Shown here: positions 48,437-57,501 of the stretch, piece after piece
Layout of the letters: the number at the start of each line of letters is the position of its first letter
Position numbering within the stretch: position 1 is the first letter of the stretch
From: Cytophagales bacterium
GTDB lineage: Bacteria; Bacteroidota; Bacteroidia; Cytophagales; Cyclobacteriaceae
NCBI GenBank assembly: GCA_017303795.1
Contig: JAFLBR010000019.1
Span: forward strand, 1 to 64,000
Reading direction: 5' to 3'
DNA length: 64,000 nt
Position numbers and translations under genes: made by a program
The notes under the pieces: model-generated
Databases searched by the model: none
The model's input: the letters and a program-made list of their open reading frames with translations, nothing else
What the model was told of the DNA's origin: nothing

Positions 48437-50026
48437 CTACTTAAAATGTTTCAGCTTAACAATCTCTTCGGGTTTCAAGAAACGCCACTCGCCTCGGTTC
48501 AAATCCTTTTTATCTAACCCGGCATACACTACGCGATCTAGTTTTTCAACTTCATAGCCAAGTGATTCAAAAATTCTGCGCACAATCCGGTTCCAGCCAA
48601 TGTGCAATTCTATGCCGATAATTTGATTGTCGCCATCTACAATTGCTACATCATCAACCATCGCGCGGCCTTCCTCCAGGTAAACACCATCTTTTATTTT
48701 TTCAAAATCATTTTTCGTTATGGGTTTATCTAACTCAACACGATAGATTTTTTTCACATTATAAGATGGGTGCGTAAGTTTATCGGCCAGGTCGCCATCG
48801 TTGGTTAACAACAGCAAGCCGGTAGTATTTCTATCTAATCTTCCTACCGGATAAATTCTTTCCGGGCCAGCATTGGCTACAATGCTCATTACCGTTTTGC
48901 GCTCTTGCGGATCATCGGTAGTGGTTATAAAACCTTTTGGTTTATTCATTAAAATATAAACCGGTTTCTCAGCCTTTAGCTTTTTTCCCTCGTAGCGCAC
49001 TTCATCGGTGCGTTTTATTTTGTGGCCCATCTCGGTAACTACTTCACCATTTACCGTTACCAGTCCAAGTTTAATCAACTCATCGGCTTCGCGTCTGCTG
49101 CCCACGCCACTGTTTGCAATAAACTTATTAAGGCGAATTAAATCCGAATCGGTTTTAGGTTTATCTTCAGCCTTACGTCTGGTAGAGGTTACATCGCGTT
49201 TTTTATCGTACGGTTTGCGTTTGTAGGGTAAGCCAAAATCAGCACTCTTGTTGAAAGACTTATCGCCCTCTTCACGGGGCTTTTTATCGAAAGGCTTTTT
49301 TGAAAACCGGGCCGGTCCTGCTGCGCGCGAATCAAAACGGCCAGTGCGTTTTTGAAATTCTGGCTTATCGTTTTGTTCTGAGTCGCCAAAACTTTTTTTC
49401 TCGAATCGATCGCTCTTCGGCTTATCAAAGCCTCCGCCAAACGATGAGCTACGTTTTTTAAATGCCGGTTTATCTCCGCCTTCCGAATCGCCAAAGGGTT
49501 TCTTTTCAAAGCGGTCACCTCGCGGTTTATCAAAGCCTCCACCACCAAATGATGAACTGCGCTTTTTAAATGCCGGCTTATCCCCTTGCTCCGAATCACC
49601 AAAACTTCTTTTCTCGAAGCGATCGCCTCGCGGTTTATCAAAGCCGCCCTTCTCAGAACGATCGAATCTTTTCTTTGCAAAACCGCCTGCCGATTTAGAA
49701 AATCCACCGGCACTCTTCCGCTCAAAGCGTGGTTTATCGCCAGCGCTATCAGAGCCAAAAGATTTTCTTTTAAATGGTCTGCTGTCATCACTATCGGTAC
49801 GCTTTTCAAACTTGCGTGGCCGCTCACTACCTTCACGTCTTCCAAATGCTGGCTTTTCAGATCTGTTAAATCTTGAGCTGCGCTCGGTACTGTCGCCTCT
49901 TTTGCTGAATGAAGATCGGCTATCGCGGCCTTCAGGCTTTTCTTTTTTACGGGTGCGAAATGTTTTTTCGGCATCCGAACGTTTTCCAAAAGATGTTTTA
50001 CCGGATGTCTTCCTGGGGCGTGGCAT
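48437..50026 (-). CDS. RsuA/RluB-type pseudouridine synthase with long repetitive N-terminal tail
   Basis: The protein has 529 residues, about twice the usual length. The C-terminal half holds an S4 domain (about 300-345, I-R-L-N-K-F-I-A-N-S-G-V-G-S-R-R-E-A-D) and the catalytic G-R-L-D-R-N-T-T-G-L-L-L-L (Asp about 398). The first 290 residues are Arg/Lys/Gly/Ser-rich and include three near-identical repeats of about 36 residues (starting near 129, 165 and 200; core F-D-K-P-R-G-D-R-F-E-K and F-G-D-S-E). The tail is likely disordered and RNA-binding. The target is probably 23S rRNA, by similarity to RluB. Confidence 0.85.
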   Translation of the reverse strand: MPRPRKTSGKTSFGKRSDAEKTFRTRKKEKPEGRDSRSSFSKRGDSTERSSRFNRSEKPAFGRREGSERPRKFEKRTDSDDSRPFKRKSFGSDSAGDKPRFERKSAGGFSKSAGGFAKKRFDRSEKGGFDKPRGDRFEKRSFGDSEQGDKPAFKKRSSSFGGGGFDKPRGDRFEKKPFGDSEGGDKPAFKKRSSSFGGGFDKPKSDRFEKKSFGDSEQNDKPEFQKRTGRFDSRAAGPARFSKKPFDKKPREEGDKSFNKSADFGLPYKRKPYDKKRDVTSTRRKAEDKPKTDSDLIRLNKFIANSGVGSRREADELIKLGLVTVNGEVVTEMGHKIKRTDEVRYEGKKLKAEKPVYILMNKPKGFITTTDDPQERKTVMSIVANAGPERIYPVGRLDRNTTGLLLLTNDGDLADKLTHPSYNVKKIYRVELDKPITKNDFEKIKDGVYLEEGRAMVDDVAIVDGDNQIIGIELHIGWNRIVRRIFESLGYEVEKLDRVVYAGLDKKDLNRGEWRFLKPEEIVKLKHFK

Positions 50027-50137
50027 AAGCTTAATAAGTTAAGAGATAAGTTGACCAACGGCCAACTTGACTAAAGGTCGTAATTAAATGTATAGAAACG
50101 GAATCTTAGTTCCGCGAAAGGTTGCTGAATAGAATTG

Positions 50138-50704
50138 TTATTGGTTTTCGGGGGTTTCGCCAATTGTATTTACCTCGCTGGTAAAGTCTTTAGGCGTTGG
50201 TAGTTCGTTAATGTCGTTAATCCCAAAGTATTCCATAAACTTTGGACTGGTTCCATAAAGGATTGGGCGGCCTATGGTTTCGGCTTTGCCCAAAATTTCA
50301 ATCAAACCTTTATCTAGAAGTTTCTGCACAGCATAATCGCAGTTTACACCCCGAATGTTTTCTACATCGGTTTTAGATATAGGTTGTTTGTAAGCAATGA
50401 TTGAAAGTGTTTCCATTGCCGAAGTGGACAATCTCTTTTTGGATTGCTGCTTCAGCATAATACCAATGCTACTCTGATAAGCTGGCTTGGTTAAGAACTG
50501 ATAACCACCACCGGCTTTGTATAATTGGAAGGAATGTTCTTCGCCCTGAAACTTTTCTTCGATACGGGTTAGCGCACCCGCTATATCTTCCTCAGGTACA
50601 TCGGCATTGAACATTTCAGAAAGGCAGGCTTTAATATCCGCTACCTTGGCTGGTGTGGGTGAACAAAAAATCAATGCTTCAATGTGGTTCTGTAGAAAAT
50701 CCAT
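50138..50704 (-). CDS. scpB: Segregation and condensation protein B
   Basis: The protein has 188 residues with the two-winged-helix pattern of ScpB: I-E-A-L-I-F-C-S-P at about 9-17, G-G-Y-Q-F-L-T-K-P, S-T-S-A-M-E-T-L-S-I-I-A-Y-K-Q-P-I-S-K-T-D-V and E-I-L-G-K-A-E-T-I-G-R-P-I-L-Y-G-T. It forms the SMC-ScpAB condensin complex that folds and segregates the chromosome. The scpA and smc genes are not in the window. Confidence 0.9.
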   Translation of the reverse strand: MDFLQNHIEALIFCSPTPAKVADIKACLSEMFNADVPEEDIAGALTRIEEKFQGEEHSFQLYKAGGGYQFLTKPAYQSSIGIMLKQQSKKRLSTSAMETLSIIAYKQPISKTDVENIRGVNCDYAVQKLLDKGLIEILGKAETIGRPILYGTSPKFMEYFGINDINELPTPKDFTSEVNTIGETPENQ

Positions 50705-50787
50705 TTGTAATTTTTAGTTGACAGTTGACAAGCCTTCAATTGACAATGAAACTGAACGATTGTCAAATGCCTACGGTCAATCGGTTA

Positions 50788-51525
50788 TTAATCTTGTTTC
50801 ATCATTTTAGCCTCGATGGATTGTGTGGTGTGCGGCACAGCAATCAATCTTTCTTTCGGAATCAACTTCCCGGTAACGGAACAGATGCCGTATGTGCGGT
50901 TCTTAATCCGAACCAGTGCATTTTCCAGGTTAGTGATGTACTTGAGCTGGCGTGCAGCCAACTGGCTTAGGTTTTCCTTCTCAGCTGTTTCGGCACCATC
51001 TTCCAATACTTTTGTGTTTCCTCCAGAAGTAGAATCCGTTCCGGCATCGTTATTACGATTTAAGGTTTCCTTCAAAATGCGAAACTCTTCTTTCGCCTTA
51101 TCCAGTTTACCTACAATCAACGTTTCAAATTCTTTTAGTTCGTCATCGCTATAGCGAGTCTTGTCTTCATTAACCACAATTGATTTGGCAGGTTTATGCG
51201 CAATGGGGCGTTGGTTAATGATGGGGAAAATATTGAGTTGCGAGGGCGACAATTTAATGGGTGGTGCAATTGGCCGAGGCTCTTTTTTAGGTGCCGGTTC
51301 TGCGGCTTTCTTAAGCACTGGCTTAACCACTTCTTTCTTTGGCGCAGCCTTAGGAGCAACTTTAGGTGCAACTTTTTTAGCAACCACTTTTTTAGGAGCG
51401 ACTTTCTTGGCAGGAGCTTTTTTAGCAACCTTTTTAGCTTTTACAGCAGTTTTTGCCTTAGCGGCTGGTTTAGCCTTAGCAGCTTTTTTAGCTGGTTTAG
51501 CTGGTTTTTTCTTTGATTTGGCCAT
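50788..51525 (-). CDS. DksA/TraR-family protein with histone H1-like Lys/Ala-rich tail
   Basis: The protein has 245 residues. About 1-80 are K-A-A-K-A-K-P-A-type repeats (K-K-V-A-P-K), like a histone H1 or HU-tail. The C-terminal half (about 125-245) has the coiled-coil helices (F-E-T-L-I-V-G-K-L-D-K-A-K-E-E) and T-Y-G-I-C-S-V-T-G-K-L-I-P-K-E-R-L-I-A-V-P-H-T-T of the DksA zinc-finger region. The later cysteines are missing, so the zinc knuckle is probably not functional; this version is known in Bacteroidota. It would bind the secondary channel of RNA polymerase, and the tail may bind DNA. Confidence 0.82.
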   Translation of the reverse strand: MAKSKKKPAKPAKKAAKAKPAAKAKTAVKAKKVAKKAPAKKVAPKKVVAKKVAPKVAPKAAPKKEVVKPVLKKAAEPAPKKEPRPIAPPIKLSPSQLNIFPIINQRPIAHKPAKSIVVNEDKTRYSDDELKEFETLIVGKLDKAKEEFRILKETLNRNNDAGTDSTSGGNTKVLEDGAETAEKENLSQLAARQLKYITNLENALVRIKNRTYGICSVTGKLIPKERLIAVPHTTQSIEAKMMKQD

Positions 51526-51647
51526 AAAACAGTCCGTATTAAGGGTTTTGAAAAAAGATGGGCAAAAATACGGCTATGGGTTGAAACAAAAAACTATGAA
51601 GCCCTGATATGGCAAGAATCAAAAAAGTGAATTTTGCTACTGTGTTG

Positions 51648-51692
51648 GCTGAATTAACGTAAATCCGGCTAATGAACTAGCTGAATTAACGT
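51648..51692. repeat. Two 13-bp direct repeats GCTGAATTAACGT
   Basis: GCTGAATTAACGT occurs at 51648-51660 and 51680-51692, just past the stop of the lamin-tail gene at 51696. No function is apparent. Confidence 0.4.
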
Positions 51693-51695
51693 TTT

Positions 51696-54281
51696 TTATC
51701 GTGCCACAACTACCCGCTTTCTAAAAGTCTTTATCTGGCCGTCCAATTGAAAAACCTCGAACCAGACAAAGTAATAGCCCACACGAACCCTGCTCCCATC
51801 CGCGCGGTCACCATCCCACCGGAAGAAACCCTCGTAGCCAAGCGTTTCATTGTTAGCCAGTTCTTTTAAAATCCGCCCTTGCTGATCGGCAATTTTTACA
51901 TTCGCTACCCAACCGGTTTGCTCAAACTTATATTGAATTTGTGCAAAGTCTTGCCCCGGTCTATCGGGCGAAAAGATTTCTGGTTCGATAATTATCTGGT
52001 CCTCTTTAAGCGCGGCATCTGGTTTTGAATTTGAATTGATGTAGCCTGGTGTAGCAAAACCTGCGGCACTGCTGGCCGACTTCCAATTATTTCTATTCAT
52101 GGTAGCAACCGAAGGGGCAATCCGCTCCAACGATACACCTTCCTTGTCTTTGAGAATTGGTGTATGAAAGTTAGCCTCATAAATCAGGTAATCCAGATTA
52201 GCACCTGTATCTGAAATCAATGCAATCGAACCGGCATCATCATTCATAGATGGAATAGTTGCAATTAGAAAATTTGCTTCAACACTTAGTGGATATTGAT
52301 TTTTTAGCACGATGCCATCAGCTGTAACGGCTACAAAATTACCGGGCGAAAGTATTATGTCTTGCGCGGTAATTACTCTAGCATTGCTGATTGTATTATC
52401 CGCAAAATTAGCGAGCGACCAGTTTTTAAGATTAATGTATTTGTCTGATACGTTTACGAGTTCCACAAAATCAACTCCGCCTGGTCTTGGGTTAAAAAGA
52501 ATTTCATTTAACAGCACATCACCGGACTCGGCTGCTTCCGGTAAAGCAAAAATCTTATGGTTATGTGTTTCTTGAATTTCATTACCGGCACAATCGCGCA
52601 AGCCAACAATGGTAAGTGTATAAAGTTGCTTTGGTTGCAGGTTAGTTGCCAATGTAAGTTTAATCTGGCGCAGGGCAGGCGAAATAATTTGAGCCGATGT
52701 AATCGCAACAACCGGTGCGATGGAGAAAGGTTGAATGGTAATTGGTTTCTCTAACTTTTCATCGAATGTGAGCAACAACTCTGAATTGGTTACAACTGTA
52801 GCGGTAAGTAATCGTGGGCCAGTTAAATCGGGTTTGTTGGTGTTTACAGAATTAACAGCACCCGGTGTGCCACCCGTTGTTGCTTCACTTGCTGTCCAGT
52901 TGTTTTCTTCGCCACAAATATTGTTAACATCAATCAGCTCAAGCGTCCAGCCGCCTGCTTGTTTGTCTTCATCGGCATACCAACTCAGATTAAAATTTAC
53001 AGAATCAATAAGTTGATTACCGGGCGCATAAACCCTCAGGGCTTCGCCTGCATTATTCAAAGTAGGAAAGTTTGGCGCACCCAACACATTACCAAACGTA
53101 TTGTAAAGCGGAGCATTTGCATTCGAGGTTAAGATAAGGTACTGGCCGGGTAAAATAATTCGCGTTGGCAGCGTAGCGGTTGAACTGCCATCGGTAAACT
53201 TCCAACCGGCAAGGTCAATCGGGTTGACACTTCGATTATACAATTCAATAAACTCGGCATCGGGTAAACCAATTTGTGGTGTAGGGTCTGCAAAAATTTC
53301 AGTAAGGATAATATCCTTATAGGAAGCAGCATTAGCAAATGAAAAGGACAAAGTAGTTTCGGCCATTACATTACCAGCAACATCCGAAACATTAGTTACT
53401 GTTAACAGATTTGTAACTCCACTCTGAAACTCCTGAGCAAAAGTTAATAGTACCATTTTTTGATTGGGCTGAAGTTGAGCCGTTGCCGGGAAACCCAAAC
53501 CATTTGAAGCTGAATAGTTGGCAACGTTTTGTGCCGATACCGCTTGCAGGCTTTCGTCAAAACCAACTTGCACCTGGTATGGGTTTTCTACTCCTAAAAA
53601 CTGAATGGTTGGAGGGGTATTATCGACAATAATCTCACCTGCATAGATGTCATCAAAAAAGTGACGATTGAAAAAGCTGGCCGTGGATTGTTGTACCCGG
53701 ATTCCAAAAAACTGAGAAGTTGAAATCGTATTATCAGTAACCGTTCCCTCTGTAAAATAAGATGCTCCGCCTGTGGCATCGCGCTGAAGTGTCCAGAGAT
53801 TATCGACATCGCGAACAATCTTAATCCGCAAAGTAGTGTTGGAAGAATTGGTTATCCCGTCTACTCCGTTAATCAGTATGGTTGATGTTCCATTTACAAT
53901 TTTGTATAAACTCACGTCATCGGGAGTGCCGCCAATCCGAACAAAGTAGCCGTTGAGTGTTGTGCTGAGTAAATTCGATTGATCCACCATCAGAAAAACA
54001 TCTACATAGTTGGCACTTGAGGTATTGAATTGCAGGTTAACCCAGAATTCCCATTGGGCATGGGTGGCTTTGGCCGATGGTGTGGTAATATAAAAAGCAG
54101 CATTAGCAACCGATAAGTTTGATCGTAACCTGCCGTCATCAGTCACCCAGCTATCGGGTATGCTTAGTGCCCATGTCGGGGCATTTGTAAAATCTCCATC
54201 CGAGAAATTATCACTTACCTGAGCCGAACAAACGCTCGCAATCAAAAATACCTGCGCTATAATGACGCTTAATTTTTTCAT
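51696..54281 (-). CDS. Secreted protein with lamin-tail domains
   Basis: The protein has 861 residues with a signal peptide ending at about 20 (S-V-C-S-A-Q). The first 220 residues are a lectin/laminin-G-like beta sandwich. Ig-like strands follow, then one lamin-tail-like domain at about 324-430 (T-E-I-F-A-D-P-T-P and D-A-E-F-I-E-L-Y-N) and another at about 585-700 (N-E-I-L-F-N-P-R-P-G-G-V-D-F-V-E-L-V-N). The C-terminal about 95 residues (F-S-P-D to Y-Y-F-V-W-F-E-V-F) are an FlgD-like or sorting-type beta domain. It is probably exported by the type IX system and attached to the surface; ligands are unknown. It is divergent from asd. Confidence 0.75.
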   Translation of the reverse strand: MKKLSVIIAQVFLIASVCSAQVSDNFSDGDFTNAPTWALSIPDSWVTDDGRLRSNLSVANAAFYITTPSAKATHAQWEFWVNLQFNTSSANYVDVFLMVDQSNLLSTTLNGYFVRIGGTPDDVSLYKIVNGTSTILINGVDGITNSSNTTLRIKIVRDVDNLWTLQRDATGGASYFTEGTVTDNTISTSQFFGIRVQQSTASFFNRHFFDDIYAGEIIVDNTPPTIQFLGVENPYQVQVGFDESLQAVSAQNVANYSASNGLGFPATAQLQPNQKMVLLTFAQEFQSGVTNLLTVTNVSDVAGNVMAETTLSFSFANAASYKDIILTEIFADPTPQIGLPDAEFIELYNRSVNPIDLAGWKFTDGSSTATLPTRIILPGQYLILTSNANAPLYNTFGNVLGAPNFPTLNNAGEALRVYAPGNQLIDSVNFNLSWYADEDKQAGGWTLELIDVNNICGEENNWTASEATTGGTPGAVNSVNTNKPDLTGPRLLTATVVTNSELLLTFDEKLEKPITIQPFSIAPVVAITSAQIISPALRQIKLTLATNLQPKQLYTLTIVGLRDCAGNEIQETHNHKIFALPEAAESGDVLLNEILFNPRPGGVDFVELVNVSDKYINLKNWSLANFADNTISNARVITAQDIILSPGNFVAVTADGIVLKNQYPLSVEANFLIATIPSMNDDAGSIALISDTGANLDYLIYEANFHTPILKDKEGVSLERIAPSVATMNRNNWKSASSAAGFATPGYINSNSKPDAALKEDQIIIEPEIFSPDRPGQDFAQIQYKFEQTGWVANVKIADQQGRILKELANNETLGYEGFFRWDGDRADGSRVRVGYYFVWFEVFQLDGQIKTFRKRVVVAR

Positions 54282-54299
54282 GGCATGGTTGCAATGCAG

Positions 54300-54307
54300 T
54301 ATGTTTG
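54300..54307 (+). promoter_or_regulatory. Perfect TAnnTTTG box upstream of asd
   Basis: TATGTTTG at 54300-54307 matches the phylum's -7 consensus and ends 25 bp before the ATG at 54333. It excludes the frame's upstream start at 54285, which would lie before the promoter. Confidence 0.45.
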
Positions 54308-54332
54308 CACCTCTTTAAAAATAACAAATAAA

Positions 54333-55328
54333 ATGACACTAGCAGTAGTAGGAGCAACCGGCCTGGTAGGCCAGGAGGTGCTAAGGGTGCTGGAAGAGCG
54401 CCAGGTAGAATTTGATGAATTGCATTTAGTAGCCTCTGCCAAATCGGTAGGCCAAAAGATAAAGTTTAAGGGTAAGGAATACAGCATTAAAAGCATGGAA
54501 GAAACCGTAGCGTTGGCTCCGGACATCGCTATTTTTTCAGCGGGTGGTGGCACTTCTCTGGAGTGGGCACCTAAGTTTGCCGAAAAGGGTACAATAGTAA
54601 TCGATAACTCTTCAGCATGGCGTATGGATCCTACCAAAAAATTAGTAGTGCCTGAAATTAATGGCCATGCACTTACCAGCGAAGACCTGATTATCGCCAA
54701 CCCAAATTGCTCTACCATTCAAATGGTAATGGCGTTGGCTCCATTGCATAAAAAATACAAGATCAGACGCATTGTGGTTTCTACGTATCAATCTGTTACA
54801 GGTACAGGTAAAGATGCAGTGCAACAAATGATGGAAGAGCGTCAGGGTATTACCAATGGTATGAAAGTATATCCGCACAAGATTGATATGAATGCGTTGC
54901 CGCACATCGATTCATTTTTAGACAATGGTTATACCAAGGAGGAAATGAAGATGGTGAACGAAACACGTAAGATTCTGGAAGACCAAACCATAGGCGTAAC
55001 TTCTACCACGGTGCGTATTCCTGCTATTGGCGGCCACTCTGAAGCTGTGAATGTTGAGTTCCATAGCGACTTCGATCTGAAAGCTGTTCGCGAAATGTTA
55101 GAGAATACTCCTGGTGTTATTGTGCAAGACGATGTGAAGAATAACATCTATCCTATGCCTATTAACTCGCATGGCAAAGACGAAGTTTTTGTGGGGCGCT
55201 TACGCAGAGATGAATCTCAGCCTAATACTTTAAACATGTGGGTAGTGTCAGACAACCTACGTAAAGGTGCTGCTACCAATGCGGTACAGATTGCGGAGTT
55301 CCTGATGGAGAAGAGTTTGGTTTCTTAA
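54333..55328 (+). CDS. asd: Aspartate-semialdehyde dehydrogenase
   Basis: The start at 54333 gives 331 residues. The NADP-binding G-A-T-G-L-V-G-Q-E-V is at 8-17, the catalytic Cys in N-P-N-C-S-T (Cys126), and G-G-H-S-E-A-V-N-V with the R-R-D near the end completes the active site. It reduces aspartyl phosphate to the semialdehyde for lysine/DAP, threonine and methionine synthesis. The gene is monocistronic, with a promoter box at 54300 and repeats after the stop. Confidence 0.93.
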   Translation: MTLAVVGATGLVGQEVLRVLEERQVEFDELHLVASAKSVGQKIKFKGKEYSIKSMEETVALAPDIAIFSAGGGTSLEWAPKFAEKGTIVIDNSSAWRMDPTKKLVVPEINGHALTSEDLIIANPNCSTIQMVMALAPLHKKYKIRRIVVSTYQSVTGTGKDAVQQMMEERQGITNGMKVYPHKIDMNALPHIDSFLDNGYTKEEMKMVNETRKILEDQTIGVTSTTVRIPAIGGHSEAVNVEFHSDFDLKAVREMLENTPGVIVQDDVKNNIYPMPINSHGKDEVFVGRLRRDESQPNTLNMWVVSDNLRKGAATNAVQIAEFLMEKSLVS

Positions 55329-55362
55329 GAGGAAGGTTTACCAACCTTTTTTCAACGCAACA

Positions 55363-55409
55363 AAGGTTTACAACCTTGTGAGGCGAAGCCTTAAAAGGTT
55401 GTAAACCTT
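55363..55409. repeat. AAGGTTTACAACCTT inverted repeat, 15-bp perfect arms
   Basis: AAGGTTTACAACCTT (55363-55377) and AAGGTTGTAAACCTT (55395-55409) are exact reverse complements. A similar AAGGTTTACCAACCTT lies at 55333-55348. The repeat follows asd and precedes the terminator at 55424. Confidence 0.55.
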
Positions 55410-55423
55410 ATATCGCTTTATCC

Positions 55424-55453
55424 AAGGCTCGTGTCCTCACGAGCCTTTTTTAT
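55424..55453 (+). terminator. Terminator after asd
   Basis: AAGGCTCGTG (55424-55433) and CACGAGCCTT (55438-55447) form a 10-bp stem with a TCCT loop, followed by TTTTTATTT. Confidence 0.85.
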
Positions 55454-55491
55454 TTCATTAAACCATATCTGGTGTTTGGGGTTTTAGTTTA

Positions 55492-56787
55492 ATGCCCCGC
55501 ACAATTTTGGTTTGGTTTAAAAACGATCTTCGCTTACGCGATAACGAAACCTGGTACCGCGCCTGCCAGCATGGCGATCGGGTAATTCCGCTTTATGTTT
55601 TTGATCCGCGGCATTTTGTACCACATAAACTTGGCTTTCCACGATCGGGATCTTTCCGCACCCAATTCCTGATTGAATCTGTTATCGCCTTACGGGAAAA
55701 ACTGCGGACAATAGGTACTGATCTGATTGTGAAAATTGGTTTACCTGAGTTTGTTATAACCGAAATTTGCACTGAAAATCAGGTTTCTGATGTTTTTACT
55801 GCTTCTGAATTAACCGATGAAGAGATCAGGATTTCCAGTGTTGTTGCTCATAGCCTCGCATTAAAAAATATTACGTTCACGACTTTCGAGACCACAACTC
55901 TTCTTCATCCAGCCAATTTACCATTTGAGATTGCGGTGTTGCCTGATCAATTCACCACATTCCGAAAAGCAGTTGAACGAAACCTGATTGTTCAGTTACC
56001 CTACGAGGAACCCGAAGTAAAACCTTTGCCTAGTATCGACTCGGATAAAATTCCCACCCTTCAGGATTTAGGATTACCCAAGGCTGAACCCGATACGCGA
56101 AGTGTAATTACCTATGCCGGTGGCGAAGCAGCCGCACTCAGGCGAATGCAGGAATACCTTTGGGATAAAGACCTGTTGAAGACTTATAAAGAAACCCGTA
56201 ACGGTTTAATTGGTGCTGACTATTCATCCAAGTTTTCTCCGGCATTGTCGCTTGGATGTTTATCCGCTCGCACCATCTATTACGAAGTAAAAAAGTATGA
56301 GCAAGCACGGGTGGCAAACGACTCTACCTACTGGTTAATCTTCGAATTATTATGGCGCGATTACTTCCGGTTTGTGGCTGCCAAATATGGAAACAAAATT
56401 TTCCATGCACAGGGCATCCGCAAGAAAGAAACCCGGTGGCAGCATGACATAAAAAAGTTTGAAGCATGGCGCACGGGGAACACCGGTGTTGCATTTATAG
56501 ATGCCAACATGAAAGAACTTTTGCTTACCGGTTTTATGAGCAATCGCGGGCGGCAGAATGTGGCGAGCTTTCTCACCAAAGACTTGAGTATAGATTGGCG
56601 TTGGGGCGCTGCGTGGTTCGAAAGTCAATTAATGGATTACGATGTATGCAGCAACTGGCTTAACTGGGCCTATGTGGCCGGGGTAGGTAACGACCCACGC
56701 GAAGCCCGGTATTTTAATATTGAAAGTCAGGTGCGGAAGTACGATCCGAAGAACCGATATTCCAATCTCTGGTTATCCGGTAGCTAA
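55492..56787 (+). CDS. Cryptochrome/photolyase, DASH type
   Basis: The protein has 431 residues. The N-terminal photolyase domain (W-F-K-N-D-L-R-L-R-D-N-E) is followed by the FAD domain with G-A-D-Y-S-S-K-F-S-P-A-L-S-L-G-C-L-S (about 240-260), G-N-T-G-V-A-F-I-D-A-N-M-K-E-L and G-F-M-S-N-R-G-R-Q-N-V-A. The chain is a little shorter than the plant and cyanobacterial DASH proteins. It binds FAD and probably repairs pyrimidine dimers in single-stranded DNA, or is a blue-light sensor. There is no clear promoter box in front. Confidence 0.88.
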   Translation: MPRTILVWFKNDLRLRDNETWYRACQHGDRVIPLYVFDPRHFVPHKLGFPRSGSFRTQFLIESVIALREKLRTIGTDLIVKIGLPEFVITEICTENQVSDVFTASELTDEEIRISSVVAHSLALKNITFTTFETTTLLHPANLPFEIAVLPDQFTTFRKAVERNLIVQLPYEEPEVKPLPSIDSDKIPTLQDLGLPKAEPDTRSVITYAGGEAAALRRMQEYLWDKDLLKTYKETRNGLIGADYSSKFSPALSLGCLSARTIYYEVKKYEQARVANDSTYWLIFELLWRDYFRFVAAKYGNKIFHAQGIRKKETRWQHDIKKFEAWRTGNTGVAFIDANMKELLLTGFMSNRGRQNVASFLTKDLSIDWRWGAAWFESQLMDYDVCSNWLNWAYVAGVGNDPREARYFNIESQVRKYDPKNRYSNLWLSGS

Positions 56788-56790
56788 AAG

Positions 56791-56821
56791 TTGCGCTTCA
56801 CATATAGAGCCGCTACCTTCG
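56791..56821 (+). promoter_or_regulatory. Promoter candidate TTG-N20-TACCTTCG for lemA-type gene
   Basis: TTG (56791-56793) and TACCTTCG (56814-56821) are 20 bp apart, one base from TAnnTTTG, and 21 bp before the ATG at 56843. The longer frame starting at 56720 would begin upstream of this box and is rejected. Confidence 0.5.
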
Positions 56822-56842
56822 CAATTCAAAAAAAATCTGACT

Positions 56843-57427
56843 ATGGAAATTTTAAAGAAATACGGAATCTGGATTTTTCTCGGATTACTGGTTGTGTGGG
56901 GTATTAGCCTGTATAACGGAATGGCCCGCAAAGATCAATCTGTGAAGCAAGCTTGGGGAGATGTAGAATCTGATTACCAACGTAGAAATGACCTGATCCC
57001 AAATTTGGTTAACACGGTAAAAGGCTATGCCGACTTTGAACAAGAAACACTTACTAAAGTGGTTGAAGCAAGGGCCAGTGCCACTCAGGTAAAAATTGAT
57101 GCCTCCAATCTTACACCTGAAAATTTACAAGCATTTCAGCAAGCACAAGGCGGATTAAATTCTGCATTAGGAAGACTTTTGGCTGTTGCCGAAAACTATC
57201 CTGATTTAAAGGCCAATCAAAACTTCCTAGATTTACAAGCGCAACTAGAAGGTACTGAAAACAGAATCTCAGTTTCGCGTAAGCGTTTTAATGATGCTGT
57301 GGGTGATTACAATCGCGCCATTGTTGGATTTCCGCGCGGCCTTATAGCCAGCATTGGTGGCTATACTGAAAAAGGATATTTCAAAGCGGAAGAAGGTGCT
57401 GATAAAGCTCCGGAAGTAAAATTCTAA
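56843..57427 (+). CDS. lemA: LemA-family protein
   Basis: The protein has 194 residues. An N-terminal membrane anchor (about 5-24; W-I-F-L-G-L-L-V-V) is followed by the helical LemA body with W-G-D-V-E-S-D-Y-Q-R-R-N-D-L-I-P-N-L-V-N-T-V-K-G-Y and the C-terminal R-F-N-D-A-V-G-D-Y-N-R. It is an inner-membrane protein of unknown role, often found with TPM or YgcG-like genes; none of these is next to it here. A strong terminator follows. Confidence 0.9.
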   Translation: MEILKKYGIWIFLGLLVVWGISLYNGMARKDQSVKQAWGDVESDYQRRNDLIPNLVNTVKGYADFEQETLTKVVEARASATQVKIDASNLTPENLQAFQQAQGGLNSALGRLLAVAENYPDLKANQNFLDLQAQLEGTENRISVSRKRFNDAVGDYNRAIVGFPRGLIASIGGYTEKGYFKAEEGADKAPEVKF

Positions 57428-57440
57428 CTCAGCTTTATTC

Positions 57441-57480
57441 AAAAAAAAAGCCTGACCGAAGAATCGATCAGGCTTTTTTT
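57441..57480. terminator. Bidirectional terminator between lemA and infB
   Basis: The arms AAGCCTGA (57448-57455) and TCAGGCTT (57468-57475) carry an A-run on one side and a T-run on the other (57441-57449 and 57474-57480), so both strands have a T-tail. Confidence 0.9.
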
Positions 57481-57501
57481 ATTGCACTGCTATCCTAAGA
57501 C

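Noticed and set aside
49189-50058. Second minus-strand frame of 289 codons overlapping the pseudouridine synthase tail
   Set aside because: It is the shifted frame of a low-complexity Arg/Lys/Ser-rich repeat region and ends in the middle of the real gene.
50705-50787. GTTGACA/TTGTCAA-like short repeats between scpB and the DksA-type gene
   Set aside because: Too short and irregular to support an operator or a repeat element.
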